From: Botryococcus braunii
Lineage: Eukaryota > Chlorophyta > Trebouxiophyceae
DNA length: 38,575 nucleotides
Reading direction: 5' to 3'
Assembly: GCA_002005505.1 (NCBI GenBank)
Contig: MVGU01001585.1
Location: 37,501-76,075 of the forward strand
Both the position numbers and the translations under genes were made by a program. The notes under the pieces were generated by a model. The model was not told the DNA's origin, did no database searches, and saw only the letters and a program-made list of their open reading frames with translations. Every line of letters begins with the position of its first letter. The first letter of the stretch is position 1. Positions 30,488 to 38,575 of the stretch are shown one piece after another.

Positions 30488-30730
30488 TGTAGCGTTAACT
30501 AAGCGGAAGAGGTTTTTATGAGACAGTGAGACGTTCGTGGTGTGCAACGAAAGAGTGTTACATGATTGATTCGCAAGCGTACTCTTAAACCCAGGGTGGA
30601 TTGAATTATACTGTACTGCCACAGACGCGTAGTCGGGCAACCGAGCGAACTACTTGAGCGAGGTTGTACTGCGAATCCAGATCACATGGCAAGTCAAAGA
30701 GCAATGCCAAGGACCATACTAGAGCATTAT
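30488..30730 (-). repeat. Gypsy copy 3 5' LTR, truncated by element D
   Basis: 243 of 261 bp. The last 18 bases (ACCCTAGGAAATGCTACA in the other copies) are missing and are replaced by the TGTGAAAGG end of the long copia LTR. If D is an insertion, those 18 bases should lie beyond the window, preceded by a copy of ATTAT. Confidence 0.93.
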
Positions 30731-32109
30731 TGTGAAAGGTTATGGGCAGAGAGAACACCTGTAAGTCCGCAAAAGGATTTGTCAATGCACTGTAGAGGTT
30801 TCGTCAGTCAGACCTCGACACACCCTTTGCGCGCGACTGATACAGGTTCGACAGGAGCGCCTTCCCTTGCGGCAACCAAAAAGCAAGTGCGACTGTCTCA
30901 AACACAAATCAAATATGCAATAGCAAGCTTCAACTTGTAGCAAACAGACAGGACTTCCATTCCGTGGCACAGGATTCGGCCAACCAACGAATCGATTACA
31001 TGGGAAAATATTACTGCTTGCCCTACTGGCACAATCTCATATACGCATAAATTACTTCTCACATCAGCTGGTTTTATAGCATCGTCTCAAACATGTTCTG
31101 TGCCGGACCTGAGTCCGGCACACTCGTTCCCTTGACGACCTAACAGCACAGCTTTGCGACAGTCAACGAAATGTCTAACCAAATAGGAATTATCTCATTA
31201 AATCACAACTACATCAATACCTGTAAGTCCGCAAAAGGATTTGTCAATGCACTGTAGAGGTTTCGTCAGTCAGACCTCGACACACCTATTGCCCCAAGCA
31301 TTACGATTTAGCCAGAGCAATGAGCAACATTGCAAATGCAGTGGTTATCAAATACATCATGCTATTCTATCATCTGTCAAAGTGCCAACGTACCCTTTGC
31401 GCGCGACTGATACAGGTTCGACAGGAGCGCCTTCCCTTGCGGCAACCAAAAAGCAAGTGCGACTGTCTCAAACACAAATCAAATATGCAATAGCAAGCTT
31501 CAACTTGTAGCAAACAGACAGGACTTCCATTCCGTGGCACAGGATTCGGCCAACCAACGAATGACGAGTCTGTCGCCTCCAGCAGTTAAATACCTGACCG
31601 TGTTTGGCGCCCAAGGGACTCGATAAAAGTCGAGTCCCTGAAAGCTTCTCATTCCAAAAAGTCCCTAATTGGTAATCCAATACGGATGATGTGTCCTAGA
31701 CAAAATACCTAAAGGTCCCATTTTCTGTACCTAATTAAACACACTGATGTGGCCGCCTAAGAATTAGTTTGACTGACCTCGAAGACGTATTCGAGGTCCC
31801 AAAAAACAAGTTCCACTGAGTGCCACGATGCTGTGTGAGTCAATGCAAAGTTGTCCAAACCTCTATGTGAAGTTACGTGAGGAAGACTGAGGTCTGTCAA
31901 GGAATTATGTCGCTTCACAGCCAAGTTCCTAGGACTAGCTGGAAGAAGTATGCAGTAGTTTGCACCTAAGGCCCAACAGTGTTGTGCCGTCCAGGGCAGC
32001 CTGGCATGCACGACTGTTTTGCCTAGGATGAGTCAGAAGAATACCTCTGAATAAGTCCAACAGTAATGCTCCCTAAGTAATTACCTGATCTAGGTCATTA
32101 CCTACAACA
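30731..32109 (-). repeat. Long copia LTR of element D (1379 bp, minus orientation)
   Basis: Reverse complement of 32179-33558 over its full length with few differences. On the minus strand it starts TGTTGTAGGTAATGACC and ends CATAACCTTTCACA. The PPT complement follows at 32110, marking it as a 3' LTR. It contains the same internal duplication and hairpins as the LTR of C. Confidence 0.93.
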
Positions 32110-32178
32110 CTTCCCCTTGGACGTTTCAGAGGTCCAGCTATTGTACTACTTCTCAGGCAACGCCCACTGTAGTACATG
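32110..32178 (-). mobile_element. Element D remnant: PPT and 3' end of internal region
   Basis: CTTCCCCTTG (32110-32119) is the PPT complement. The remaining 59 bases are internal sequence I cannot assign to RNase H with confidence. They contain a perfect 8-bp inverted repeat, TGTACTAC (32142-32149) and GTAGTACA (32169-32176). The piece forms the centre of the large inverted repeat and ends where the C LTR begins. Confidence 0.75.
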
Positions 32179-32724
32179 TGTTGTAGGTAATGACCTAGAT
32201 CAGGTAATCACTTAGGGAGCATTACTGTTGGACTTATTCAGAGGTATTCTTCTGACTCATCCTAGGCAAAACAGTCGTGCATGCCAGGCTGCCCTGGACG
32301 GCACAACACTGTTGGGCCTTAGGTGCAAACTACTGCATACTTCTTCCAGCTAGTCCTAGGAACTTGGCTGTGAAGCGACATAATTCCTTGACAGACCTCA
32401 GTCTTCCTCACGTAACTTCACATAGAGGTTTGGACAACTTTGCATTGACTCACACAGCATCGTGGCACTCAGTGGAACTTGTTTTTGGGACCTCGAATAC
32501 GTCTTCGAGGTCAGTCAAACTAATTCTTAGGCGGCCACATCAGTGTGTTTAATTAGGTACAGAAAATGGGACCTTTAGGTATTTTGTCTAGGACACATCA
32601 TCCGTATTGGATTACCAATTAGGGACCTTTTGGAATGAGAACCTTTCAGGGACTCGACTTTTATCGAGTCCCTTGGGCGCCAAACACGGTCAGGTATTTA
32701 ACTGCTGGAGGCGACAGACTCGTC

Positions 32725-32895
32725 ATTCGTTGGTTGGCCGAATCCTGTGCCACGGAATGGAAGTCCTGTCTGTTTGCTACAAGTTGAAGCTTGCTATTGC
32801 ATATTTGATTTGTGTTTGAGACAGTCGCACTTGCTTTTTGGTTGCCGCAAGGGAAGGCGCTCCTGTCGAACCTGTATCAGTCGCGCGCAAAGGGT
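32725..32895 (+). repeat. LTR internal repeat X, first copy (171 bp)
   Basis: Repeated with near identity at 33296-33466. In this first copy it is followed by about 105 bp of other sequence before segment Y (33001-33069). Confidence 0.9.
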
Positions 32896-33001
32896 ACGTT
32901 GGCACTTTGACAGATGATAGAATAGCATGATGTATTTGATAACCACTGCATTTGCAATGTTGCTCATTGCTCTGGCTAAATCGTAATGCTCGGGGCAATA
33001 G
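32894..33001 (+). other. 108-bp GT...AG interval missing from the second copy of the LTR repeat
   Basis: Begins GTACGTTGG and ends GCAATAG, with TGATAAC inside as a possible branch site. In the second copy (33296-33532) the flanking segments X and Y are joined exactly as if this interval were removed. The joint is ambiguous by three bases (GGT on both sides), so a microhomology deletion is the main alternative to splicing. Confidence 0.45.
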
Positions 33002-33069
33002 GTGTGTCGAGGTCTGACTGACGAAACCTCTACAAGTGCATTGACAAATCCTTTTGCGGACTTACAGGT
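33001..33069 (+). repeat. LTR internal repeat Y, first copy (69 bp)
   Basis: GGTGTGTCGAGGTCTGACTG...CTTACAGGT, repeated at 33464-33532 directly after the second copy of X. Confidence 0.9.
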
Positions 33070-33166
33070 ATTGATGTAGTTGTGATTTAATGATATAATA
33101 CCTATTTGGTTAGATATTTCGTTGACTGTCGCAAAGCTGTGCTATTAGGTCGTCAAGGGAACGAGT

Positions 33167-33188
33167 GTGCCGGACTCAGGTCCGGCAC
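33167..33188 (+). repeat. Perfect 9-bp inverted repeat upstream of the TATA box
   Basis: GTGCCGGAC, four-base loop, GTCCGGCAC. It ends 21 bases before the TATA box and is conserved in the D LTR (31099-31120). It could be a promoter-proximal binding site or an RNA hairpin. Confidence 0.75.
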
Positions 33189-33209
33189 AGAACATGTTTG
33201 AGACGATGC

Positions 33210-33217
33210 TATAAAAA
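33210..33217 (+). promoter_or_regulatory. Probable TATA box of element C LTR promoter
   Basis: TATAAAAA in the context GATGCTATAAAAACAGCTG, about 350 bp before the LTR end, which would place the RNA start near 33240. The D LTR has the corresponding GCTATAAAACC on the minus strand. Confidence 0.5.
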
Positions 33218-33295
33218 CAGCTGATGTGAGAAGTAATTTATGCGTATATGAGATTGTGCCAGTAGGGCAAGCAGTAATATTGTCCCATGTAATCA

Positions 33296-33532
33296 ATTCG
33301 TTGGTTGGCCGAATCCTGTGCCACGGAATGGAAGTCCTGTCTGTTTGCTACAAGTTGAAGCTTGCTATTGCATATTTGATTTGTGTTTGAGACAGTCGCA
33401 CTTGCTTTTTGGTTGCCGCAAGGGAAGGCGCTCCTGTCGAACCTGTATCAGTCGCGCGCAAAGGGTGTGTCGAGGTCTGACTGACGAAACCTCTACAAGT
33501 GCATTGACAAATCCTTTTGCGGACTTACAGGT
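33296..33532 (+). repeat. LTR internal repeat X-Y, second copy without the 108-bp interval
   Basis: X (33296-33466) and Y (33464-33532) are contiguous here. The unit lies downstream of the TATA box, close to the U5 end, so it should be part of the element RNA leader. Confidence 0.9.
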
Positions 33533-33558
33533 GTTCTCTCTGCCCATAACCTTTCACA

Positions 33559-33573
33559 GGTTATGGGCCCACC
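33559..33573 (+). other. Primer-binding site of element C, half-initiator-tRNA type
   Basis: GGTTATGGGCCCACC directly follows the LTR and complements the initiator tRNA-Met anticodon arm, as in element B. The last bases of U5 (GCCCATAACC, 33542-33551) are the exact inverse of GGTTATGGGC, so LTR end and PBS can pair as a 10-bp stem with loop TTTCACA. Confidence 0.85.
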
Positions 33574-33691
33574 TGCCCATCGAGCTACGCCGAAGCCAAG
33601 GTTGCAGAGTACGAGGAGTCCGCCTTGAATACCTGCTGCACGTCATATCCAGAACGATTCATATCTGCAAAGTGACCCAGACTTGCAGAAA

Positions 33692-33707
33692 CCCATAACC
33701 TTTCACA
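33692..33707 (+). repeat. 16-bp repeat of the LTR end just before the gag start
   Basis: CCCATAACCTTTCACA here is identical to the last 16 bases of the LTR (33543-33558). It ends two bases before the gag ATG at 33710. It can also pair with the PBS. Confidence 0.85.
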
Positions 33708-33709
33708 CA

Positions 33710-36700
33710 ATGACCCAGTCTGCGGAATCATCTCCAATGGACCAGCTGAACCAACAGCCTCCTGTAAGTCTGGGTGGTCAATCCACAGAACAGGAGAAGA
33801 CAGCACTCCCAGTGGTTTCGATACTGACAGCCTTACTGCACGAGGACACAACAAAGCCATCAACAACAAATGTTAAGGTAGCCCATCCCTTATTAAAGGA
33901 TGGGTGGAATTTCAAGTCCTGGCTTTATGATCTGACCACTGCAGCCATCCACAAGGAGTGCACGGAGGCCTTTCAGAAACCCCTTCCTTTCACGAGAGCA
34001 AATGCTGCTGCCATGATGCTGATCACTGGCAGTGTCCCAGTGGAGTGGAGTCCTATGTTGACAATGAAGCCCTCTGCCTTTGATGCCCTGTTATACATAG
34101 CCAATAAGTTCACTGGAGGACACAACAAGTCTGTTAACCGCCAGTGGCTACACACACTCAAAACAGAGCACATGACCAGGGAGGAGACGTTCGAGACATT
34201 TGTCATGAAAAAATTCATACTTTTCCAGAACCTCCTGGACAACTCCCACTCCATTGACCCCGAAGATGTCACTAATGCTATTGTGGATTGTCTCCCCACT
34301 GAGCTAGCACAGTTCAAAGGAGCACTCTATGGGCATTGTTGCGGGCGCTTCTCAGAAGATTTGGTAAAAATCCTGCAGAGCCATGCCTATGGTGCTGGCT
34401 TCAATGACCAGCTCCCTCGACCTCTTCCCAAGGCAGCGGCAGTCCTCCCAAAGTCCCAGGACCCTGAGGCAGACCAGTCAGAGCAAGACAGAAAGAGGTC
34501 ACGAAAAGTCAGGTGCTGGGAGTGTGGGAGCCGTGGACACATCAGCAAGGAGTGCACAAAATGGAAAAAGGGTACTGGAGAGGAGCAAGCTGGCGACAGA
34601 AGTAAGCATTCACTGCCAAGTGTTCCCTCTGCATCCAACAGTACCCATGTTCCATGTCCTAAAAACGCAGAAGCCGTTCCTATCTCACTGCCCAGTGTGA
34701 CGTTTAATGTATTACAAAGTGGTGGGATAGGGCACTCGTGCGAGGAATGGCTTGTGGACTCTGGGGCTACTGTCCACCTGGTTAATGACTTTGGTGTATT
34801 GCAGAACCCCACAGTGTACACAGAACCACGTCAACTGCAGTTGGCTACATCAGAGTCTCATGGCTCCATCATTGCTAGTGGGAGTGTGTGTCTGGTGAAT
34901 GCAGAAGGGAAGTTACTGTGGCTCCATAATGTACAATGTGTTCCACAGGCCAGCACAAATCTCTTGTCTGTATCAGCTGGGGTAAGGGATGGTATTCAAT
35001 TTGTTCCACGTGAGAATGGGACCTACAGCAGTCTGGTGGGACCCATGGGTTGGGAGTGCAGCATTGTAGAAAGATATGGGTTGTATGTTCTGAGGGGAAT
35101 TTATCCCACCAAATATCAGGTGGCTTGTCAAGTGTGTGTGAACCCTATGTCTGCACATCATGCTGCGCACAAACCTGCACATAACTGCAAGTTGCGAAAA
35201 CTTTGGCATGAGAGGTTAGGGCATCCTGGGAAGACAGCCACAGAGCGTTTGAGCAGGGAGGAGTTGTGTACTGGGATACCTGTGTCCCTTCTTCCTTGTT
35301 CAAAGTGCGATACTCACTGTGACCCTTGTGTTCGGGGAAAGCAGTGTAAACCATCTTTCAAGCCAAGTTCACATGAGCCGCCTCGAGTACTGCATCGAAT
35401 ACATGCGGATACGGTTGGTGCCATGTCAACTCCTGGCGTTGAAGGGGAAAAGTTTTCTGTCACAGTAGTGGATGAGTTGTCTAATTTCGTTTCAGTGTTA
35501 CCAGTCACTAGCAAGGCTACCATTGCATCTCATTTGACAGACACTATTACATACTGGGAGAGACAGACAGAATCCAAGGTTAAGGCGGTTAGGACTGACA
35601 GGGGCACAGAGTTCTTGAATAAAACGTTTCATGGGTTCTGTACAGAGAATGGCATTCACACTGAGACCTCTGCCGCGTATACTCCACAGCAGAATGGAGT
35701 TGCTGAGAGAATGAATCGAACATTGAAAGAGAAGGCCAGAACATTGCTGTTGGGTGTTCAGGCAGATGAGAGTCTTTGGGTGGATGCAATGCTTACTGCT
35801 GCATATTTACATAATGTGATGCCAGTCTCTGGTCAGGAGAAAACCCCATTTGAAATGTTCACTGGCTCTGTCCCTGATCTGTCCCATTTGCGCAAGTGGG
35901 GCTGTTTGGCATACGTGAAACATGCCAAACACCAGGTGTCATCTTTGGGTGCACAGTCTGAGGCAGGTATGTTTGTGGGATACTGTCCACACACCAAGGG
36001 GTACAAGGTCCGACTGCCTGGTAGGACAGTGGTGTCTCCGAGTGTACATTTTGTGGAGAGCCAGAGTGGTGCGTCTGCCATTGGGCTGCAAGCTGCTGGG
36101 CCCGGTCCTGTATCTGCAACCCAGCCTGGATCTAGCCTGGATCCGGACCCAGCCTCACCTCAACCGGGACCCAGCCTGGACCAGGACCTGAATCCTGTGG
36201 AGACCCCTGCATCCACTGAGGCAACAATTCCCATGGAGGACAACAGTAGCGAGGACGATGAACCCTCCCCAGCTCGCCCTCAAACTGCCCGACTGCATCC
36301 AGACCCCACTGCACCCCGCGCACCTTGTGCACCCCCTGCGCGCACTAGGCACTCCAACCTCACTGCACCCTGCGCCCCCGCCGCGTCATCCCCAGTGGCG
36401 TCTCCTGGCTCTACAGCGCCTCGTCCAGCATCCTCAAGCCAATCACCTGGAGTCAGTGAGGTGCCCAGGCGCATGCATGCTGCTACCAGGCATGGGACCT
36501 CTGCACCAACCACCAGTGGAGGGATTCGCACCATAGCCCGACTGAGACTCATGGCAGTACCACTGGCCAAGTCTCCAACTTCACGCACCCCGGGCGCATT
36601 CCCCTGGCCTGGTGGTACGGCACGTTTCCAGCTGCAGCCTGGAGCTTTGACACGTGCAGAGCGTCTGCAGCAACGAAATGCTCGTAAACAGCAACCCAAG

Positions 36701-36973
36701 TCTGGTGACATCACAGAGCAGGCTGGGATCGAAGCTGCTGATGAAGCTCCTACCACCGTCACTGTACATGATGACATCAGTACAGAAGAAGGGGGGATTA
36801 CAACGTCCAGGGAACCAGGGGAAGCAGGAGACGTAGGGGAAGCAGGAGAAGCAGAATGTACTGGGAGGGGTACTGGAGTTGACACTGACTCTGCAGTGGA
36901 GGGTGATTCAAGTGCTGTTGATCAGTGTAGCGATGACAATGCTCTTCTATGCATGTACGTGATGAGGCTGTAG
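33710..36973 (+). CDS. Element C gag-protease-integrase polyprotein (1087 codons)
   Basis: Uninterrupted from ATG 33710 (MTQSAESSPMDQLN) to TAG 36971-36973. Domains in order: UBN2-type gag (about residues 45-235); CCHC knuckle CWECGSRGHISKEC near 270; aspartic protease EWLVDSGATVHLVNDF near 347; pre-integrase zinc region LWHERLGHPGKTATERLSRE with CSKCDTHCDPCVRGK near 500. The integrase core has Asp in RIHADTVGAM (about 566), Asp in VRTDRGTEFLN (about 630) and Glu in TPQQNGVAERMNRT (about 665). A long Pro/Ser/Thr-rich linker follows from about 800. RT continues in another register from about 36950. It is the only intact long frame of the window, so C is probably the youngest or best-preserved element. 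It could make particles and integrase but not its own RT. Confidence 0.92.
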   Translation: MTQSAESSPMDQLNQQPPVSLGGQSTEQEKTALPVVSILTALLHEDTTKPSTTNVKVAHPLLKDGWNFKSWLYDLTTAAIHKECTEAFQKPLPFTRANAAAMMLITGSVPVEWSPMLTMKPSAFDALLYIANKFTGGHNKSVNRQWLHTLKTEHMTREETFETFVMKKFILFQNLLDNSHSIDPEDVTNAIVDCLPTELAQFKGALYGHCCGRFSEDLVKILQSHAYGAGFNDQLPRPLPKAAAVLPKSQDPEADQSEQDRKRSRKVRCWECGSRGHISKECTKWKKGTGEEQAGDRSKHSLPSVPSASNSTHVPCPKNAEAVPISLPSVTFNVLQSGGIGHSCEEWLVDSGATVHLVNDFGVLQNPTVYTEPRQLQLATSESHGSIIASGSVCLVNAEGKLLWLHNVQCVPQASTNLLSVSAGVRDGIQFVPRENGTYSSLVGPMGWECSIVERYGLYVLRGIYPTKYQVACQVCVNPMSAHHAAHKPAHNCKLRKLWHERLGHPGKTATERLSREELCTGIPVSLLPCSKCDTHCDPCVRGKQCKPSFKPSSHEPPRVLHRIHADTVGAMSTPGVEGEKFSVTVVDELSNFVSVLPVTSKATIASHLTDTITYWERQTESKVKAVRTDRGTEFLNKTFHGFCTENGIHTETSAAYTPQQNGVAERMNRTLKEKARTLLLGVQADESLWVDAMLTAAYLHNVMPVSGQEKTPFEMFTGSVPDLSHLRKWGCLAYVKHAKHQVSSLGAQSEAGMFVGYCPHTKGYKVRLPGRTVVSPSVHFVESQSGASAIGLQAAGPGPVSATQPGSSLDPDPASPQPGPSLDQDLNPVETPASTEATIPMEDNSSEDDEPSPARPQTARLHPDPTAPRAPCAPPARTRHSNLTAPCAPAASSPVASPGSTAPRPASSSQSPGVSEVPRRMHAATRHGTSAPTTSGGIRTIARLRLMAVPLAKSPTSRTPGAFPWPGGTARFQLQPGALTRAERLQQRNARKQQPKSGDITEQAGIEAADEAPTTVTVHDDISTEEGGITTSREPGEAGDVGEAGEAECTGRGTGVDTDSAVEGDSSAVDQCSDDNALLCMYVMRL

Positions 36974-37541
36974 GGAGGCTTGTTAATGCAAAATGTGAAT
37001 CTGATCGTGAAACTCGACTTCGAGTTAGCAATGTGCATGACGCAGTGGACCATTCTGAGATGGTATGTGAACATGAAGAGATGATAACTGCTGCTGCTGT
37101 GAGAGAAGATGAGAGCGGGAGTCAGGAAGCACGGAGAGTAGTGGGTCAGATGAGATCCAGAGGCAAGGTTGCATTCTTTGATAATCTGCCATCTGCCACA
37201 AGGCAGAGCTCAGATAATCCATGGGCAGGATCTGCCAGGATTGTTAGAGACATTTTGCATGAGCAAGATGGGGCAGAACCCAGTGGGGAGATGCCTTCAT
37301 GTGTGTTCCGTACGGCGGATTCAGGAGGGGATGCCAGTGAACCTGCCAGTATTGCTTTTCTACGTGCTTGCCTTGCTAGTCCTGCAGGAGTGAGATTTAG
37401 CAAGATTCCTGTACCAAGTAACTATCGTGAGGCACGAATGTCTGATCAGTGGGTGTTTTGGGAACAAGCCATGATCGAGGAGAAGAACTCTCTCGATGCT
37501 CATGAGTGCTTGAGTACACTGAAAGACCAGAGGAAAGAAAG
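36949..37541 (+). pseudogene. Element C integrase-RT linker and RT N-terminus, cut by an LTR
   Basis: A frame offset from the polyprotein above. It runs through a charged linker to the RT entry VRFSKIPVPSNYREARMSDQ and WVFWEQAMIEEKNSLDAHE, matching A and B. A missing base near 37507 (CATGAGTGCTTG) shifts what should be the next conserved block. At 37542 the sequence switches to the start of a long LTR, so the catalytic RT, RNase H and PPT are absent. Confidence 0.85.
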
Positions 37542-38575
37542 TGTTGTAGGTAATGACTAGATCAGGTAATTACTTAGGAGCATTACTGTTTGTAAGTAAT
37601 GACCTAGATCAGGTAATACTCAGGGAGCATTACGTTGGACTTATTCAGAGGTATTCTTCTGACTCATCCTAGGCAAAACAGTCGTGCATGCCAGGCTGCC
37701 CTGGACGGCACAACACTGTTGGGCCTTAGGTGCAAACTACTGCATACTTCTTCCAGCTAGTCCTAGGAACTTGGCTGTGAAGCGACATAATTCCTTGACA
37801 GACCTCAGTCTTCCTCACGTAACTTCACATAGAGGTTTGGACAACTTTGCATTGACTCACACAGCATCGTGGCACTCAGTGGAACTTGTTTTTGGGACCT
37901 CGAATACGTCTTCGAGGTCAGTCAAACTAATTCTTAGGCGGCCACATCAGTGTGTTTAATTAGGTACAGAAAATGGGACCTTTAGGTATTTTGTCTAGGA
38001 CACATCATCCGTATTGGATTACCAATTAGGGACCTTTTGGAATGAGAAGCTTTCAGGGACTCGACTTTATCGAGTCCTTGGGCGCCAAACACGGTCAGGT
38101 ATTTAACTGCTGGAGGCGACAGACTCGTCATTCGTTGGTTGGCCGAATCCTGTGCCACGGAATGGAAGTCCTGTCTGTTTGCTACAAGTTGAAGCTTGCT
38201 ATTGCATATTTGATTTGTGTTTGAGACAGTCGCACTTGCTTTTTGGTTGCCGCAAGGGAAGGCGCTCCTGTCGAACCTGTATCAGTCGCGCGCAAAGGGT
38301 ACGTTGGCACTTTGACAGATATAGAATAGCATGATGTATTTGATAACCACTGCATTTGCAATGTTGCTCATTGCTCTGGCTAAATCGTAATGCTCGGGCA
38401 ATAGGTGTGTCGAGGTCTGACTGACGAAACCTCTACAAGTGCATTGACAATCTTTCGGACTTACAGTATTATGTAGTTGTGATTTATGATATTTATTTAA
38501 TATTTTATTCGCAAAGCTGTGCTATTAGGTCGTCAAGGGAACGAGTGTCGACTCAGGTCGGACAGCATTGTAGCA
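37542..38575 (+). repeat. Long copia LTR E, incomplete and degraded, runs to window end
   Basis: Starts TGTTGTAGGTAATGAC like the C LTR, with no PPT before it. The first 50 or so bases appear twice in imperfect form (37542-37592 and 37590-37640). It follows the C LTR closely from about 37640 to 38380, then shows many small losses toward the end. For example, the 9-bp hairpin near 38545 has lost bases in both arms. It is either the 3' LTR of an internally deleted C or the 5' LTR of a further inserted element. Confidence 0.88.

Larger units (their letters stand above)
25148..30730 (-). mobile_element. Ty3/gypsy chromovirus copy 3 (right member of the array, 5' LTR truncated)
   Basis: Internal region 25148-30487 plus a 243-bp piece of the 5' LTR. 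It has the undisturbed GAG codon where copies 1 and 2 have TAG, so protease and RT N-half read through. It has its own breaks: a one-base gain before the protease region (29444-29446) and one in the chromodomain (25960-25964). Confidence 0.94.
32179..33558 (+). repeat. Element C 5' LTR (1380 bp)
   Basis: TGTTGTAGG...CTTTCACA followed directly by a PBS. It is unusually long against the 728-bp LTR of B. It contains three perfect inverted repeats: 32489-32497/32504-32512, 32648-32657/32664-32673 and 33167-33175/33180-33188. A TATA box lies at 33210, and there is a partial duplication of 171 plus 69 bp. No gene is seen in it. Confidence 0.93.

Noticed and set aside
30731..33558. Inverted repeats as terminal inverted repeats of a DNA transposon
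   Set aside because: Each arm is an LTR with TG...CA ends, next to a PPT on one side and a PBS plus gag on the other; no transposase lies between.
33542..33573. Possible tRNA gene because of the initiator anticodon-loop sequence
   Set aside because: Only the anticodon-arm bases are present; there are no acceptor, D or T arms. It is a primer site with its inverse.
36280..36885. Minus-strand frame of 201 codons opposite the linker of element C
   Set aside because: It mirrors the Pro/Ser-rich low-complexity linker and shows no domain.
1..38575. CRISPR arrays, bacterial operons, phage genes
   Set aside because: Repeats are LTRs and whole elements, with no short regularly spaced repeats; all recognisable proteins are retrotransposon proteins of eukaryotic type.

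Overview
The window is eukaryotic repeat DNA made almost entirely of nested LTR retrotransposons. I see no host gene, tRNA, rRNA or CRISPR array. The primer-binding sites (PBS) of two elements complement the initiator-tRNA anticodon arm in the form I recall for green plants. Together with the element types this makes a green alga or other member of the green lineage the best guess, with low certainty about the species.

Layout. (1) Element A (Ty1/copia, minus strand) is the oldest. Its 3' LTR (from before the window to 429), RNase H, RT, integrase, protease and gag C-terminus lie at 1-5052. The rest of its gag resumes at 18238-18868, with a leader to 19240. (2) Element B (Ty1/copia, minus strand, 5053-18232) sits inside gag of A. 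It has two 728-bp LTRs and a 5-bp target duplication ATTAC. It carries an extra 174-residue ORF upstream of gag. (3) Gypsy copy 1 (Ty3/gypsy chromovirus, minus strand, 9011-14870) sits inside the integrase of B, with 261-bp LTRs that read as identical and a target duplication GCAGA. (4) Gypsy copies 2 and 3 (19288-30730) form a head-to-tail array sharing the middle LTR. The array is preceded by 47 bp of element-B integrase identical to the flank of copy 1. (5) A third copia family has unusually long (about 1.38 kb) LTRs. A minus-strand LTR D (30731-32109) interrupts the last gypsy LTR. Sixty-nine bases later comes a plus-strand LTR that starts element C, forming a large inverted repeat. C has an uninterrupted 1087-codon gag-protease-integrase frame (33710-36973). 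Where RT should begin, another plus-strand LTR (E) starts at 37542 and runs off the end.

How the parts relate. Insertion order by nesting is A, then B, then gypsy copy 1; the gypsy array precedes D, and C and E appear later still. Most coding regions are broken. All three gypsy copies share the same short gag and the same two single-base shifts in pol. They either descend from a defective source mobilised in trans or depend on frameshifting. The last kilobase looks like a degraded or low-accuracy copy of the long LTR.

Points worth pursuing are the extra ORF of B, the repeated shift sites in the gypsy copies, the half-initiator-tRNA priming sites with a U5/PBS hairpin in C, and the long LTR. 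That LTR holds a partial self-duplication in which one copy lacks a 108-bp GT...AG interval.
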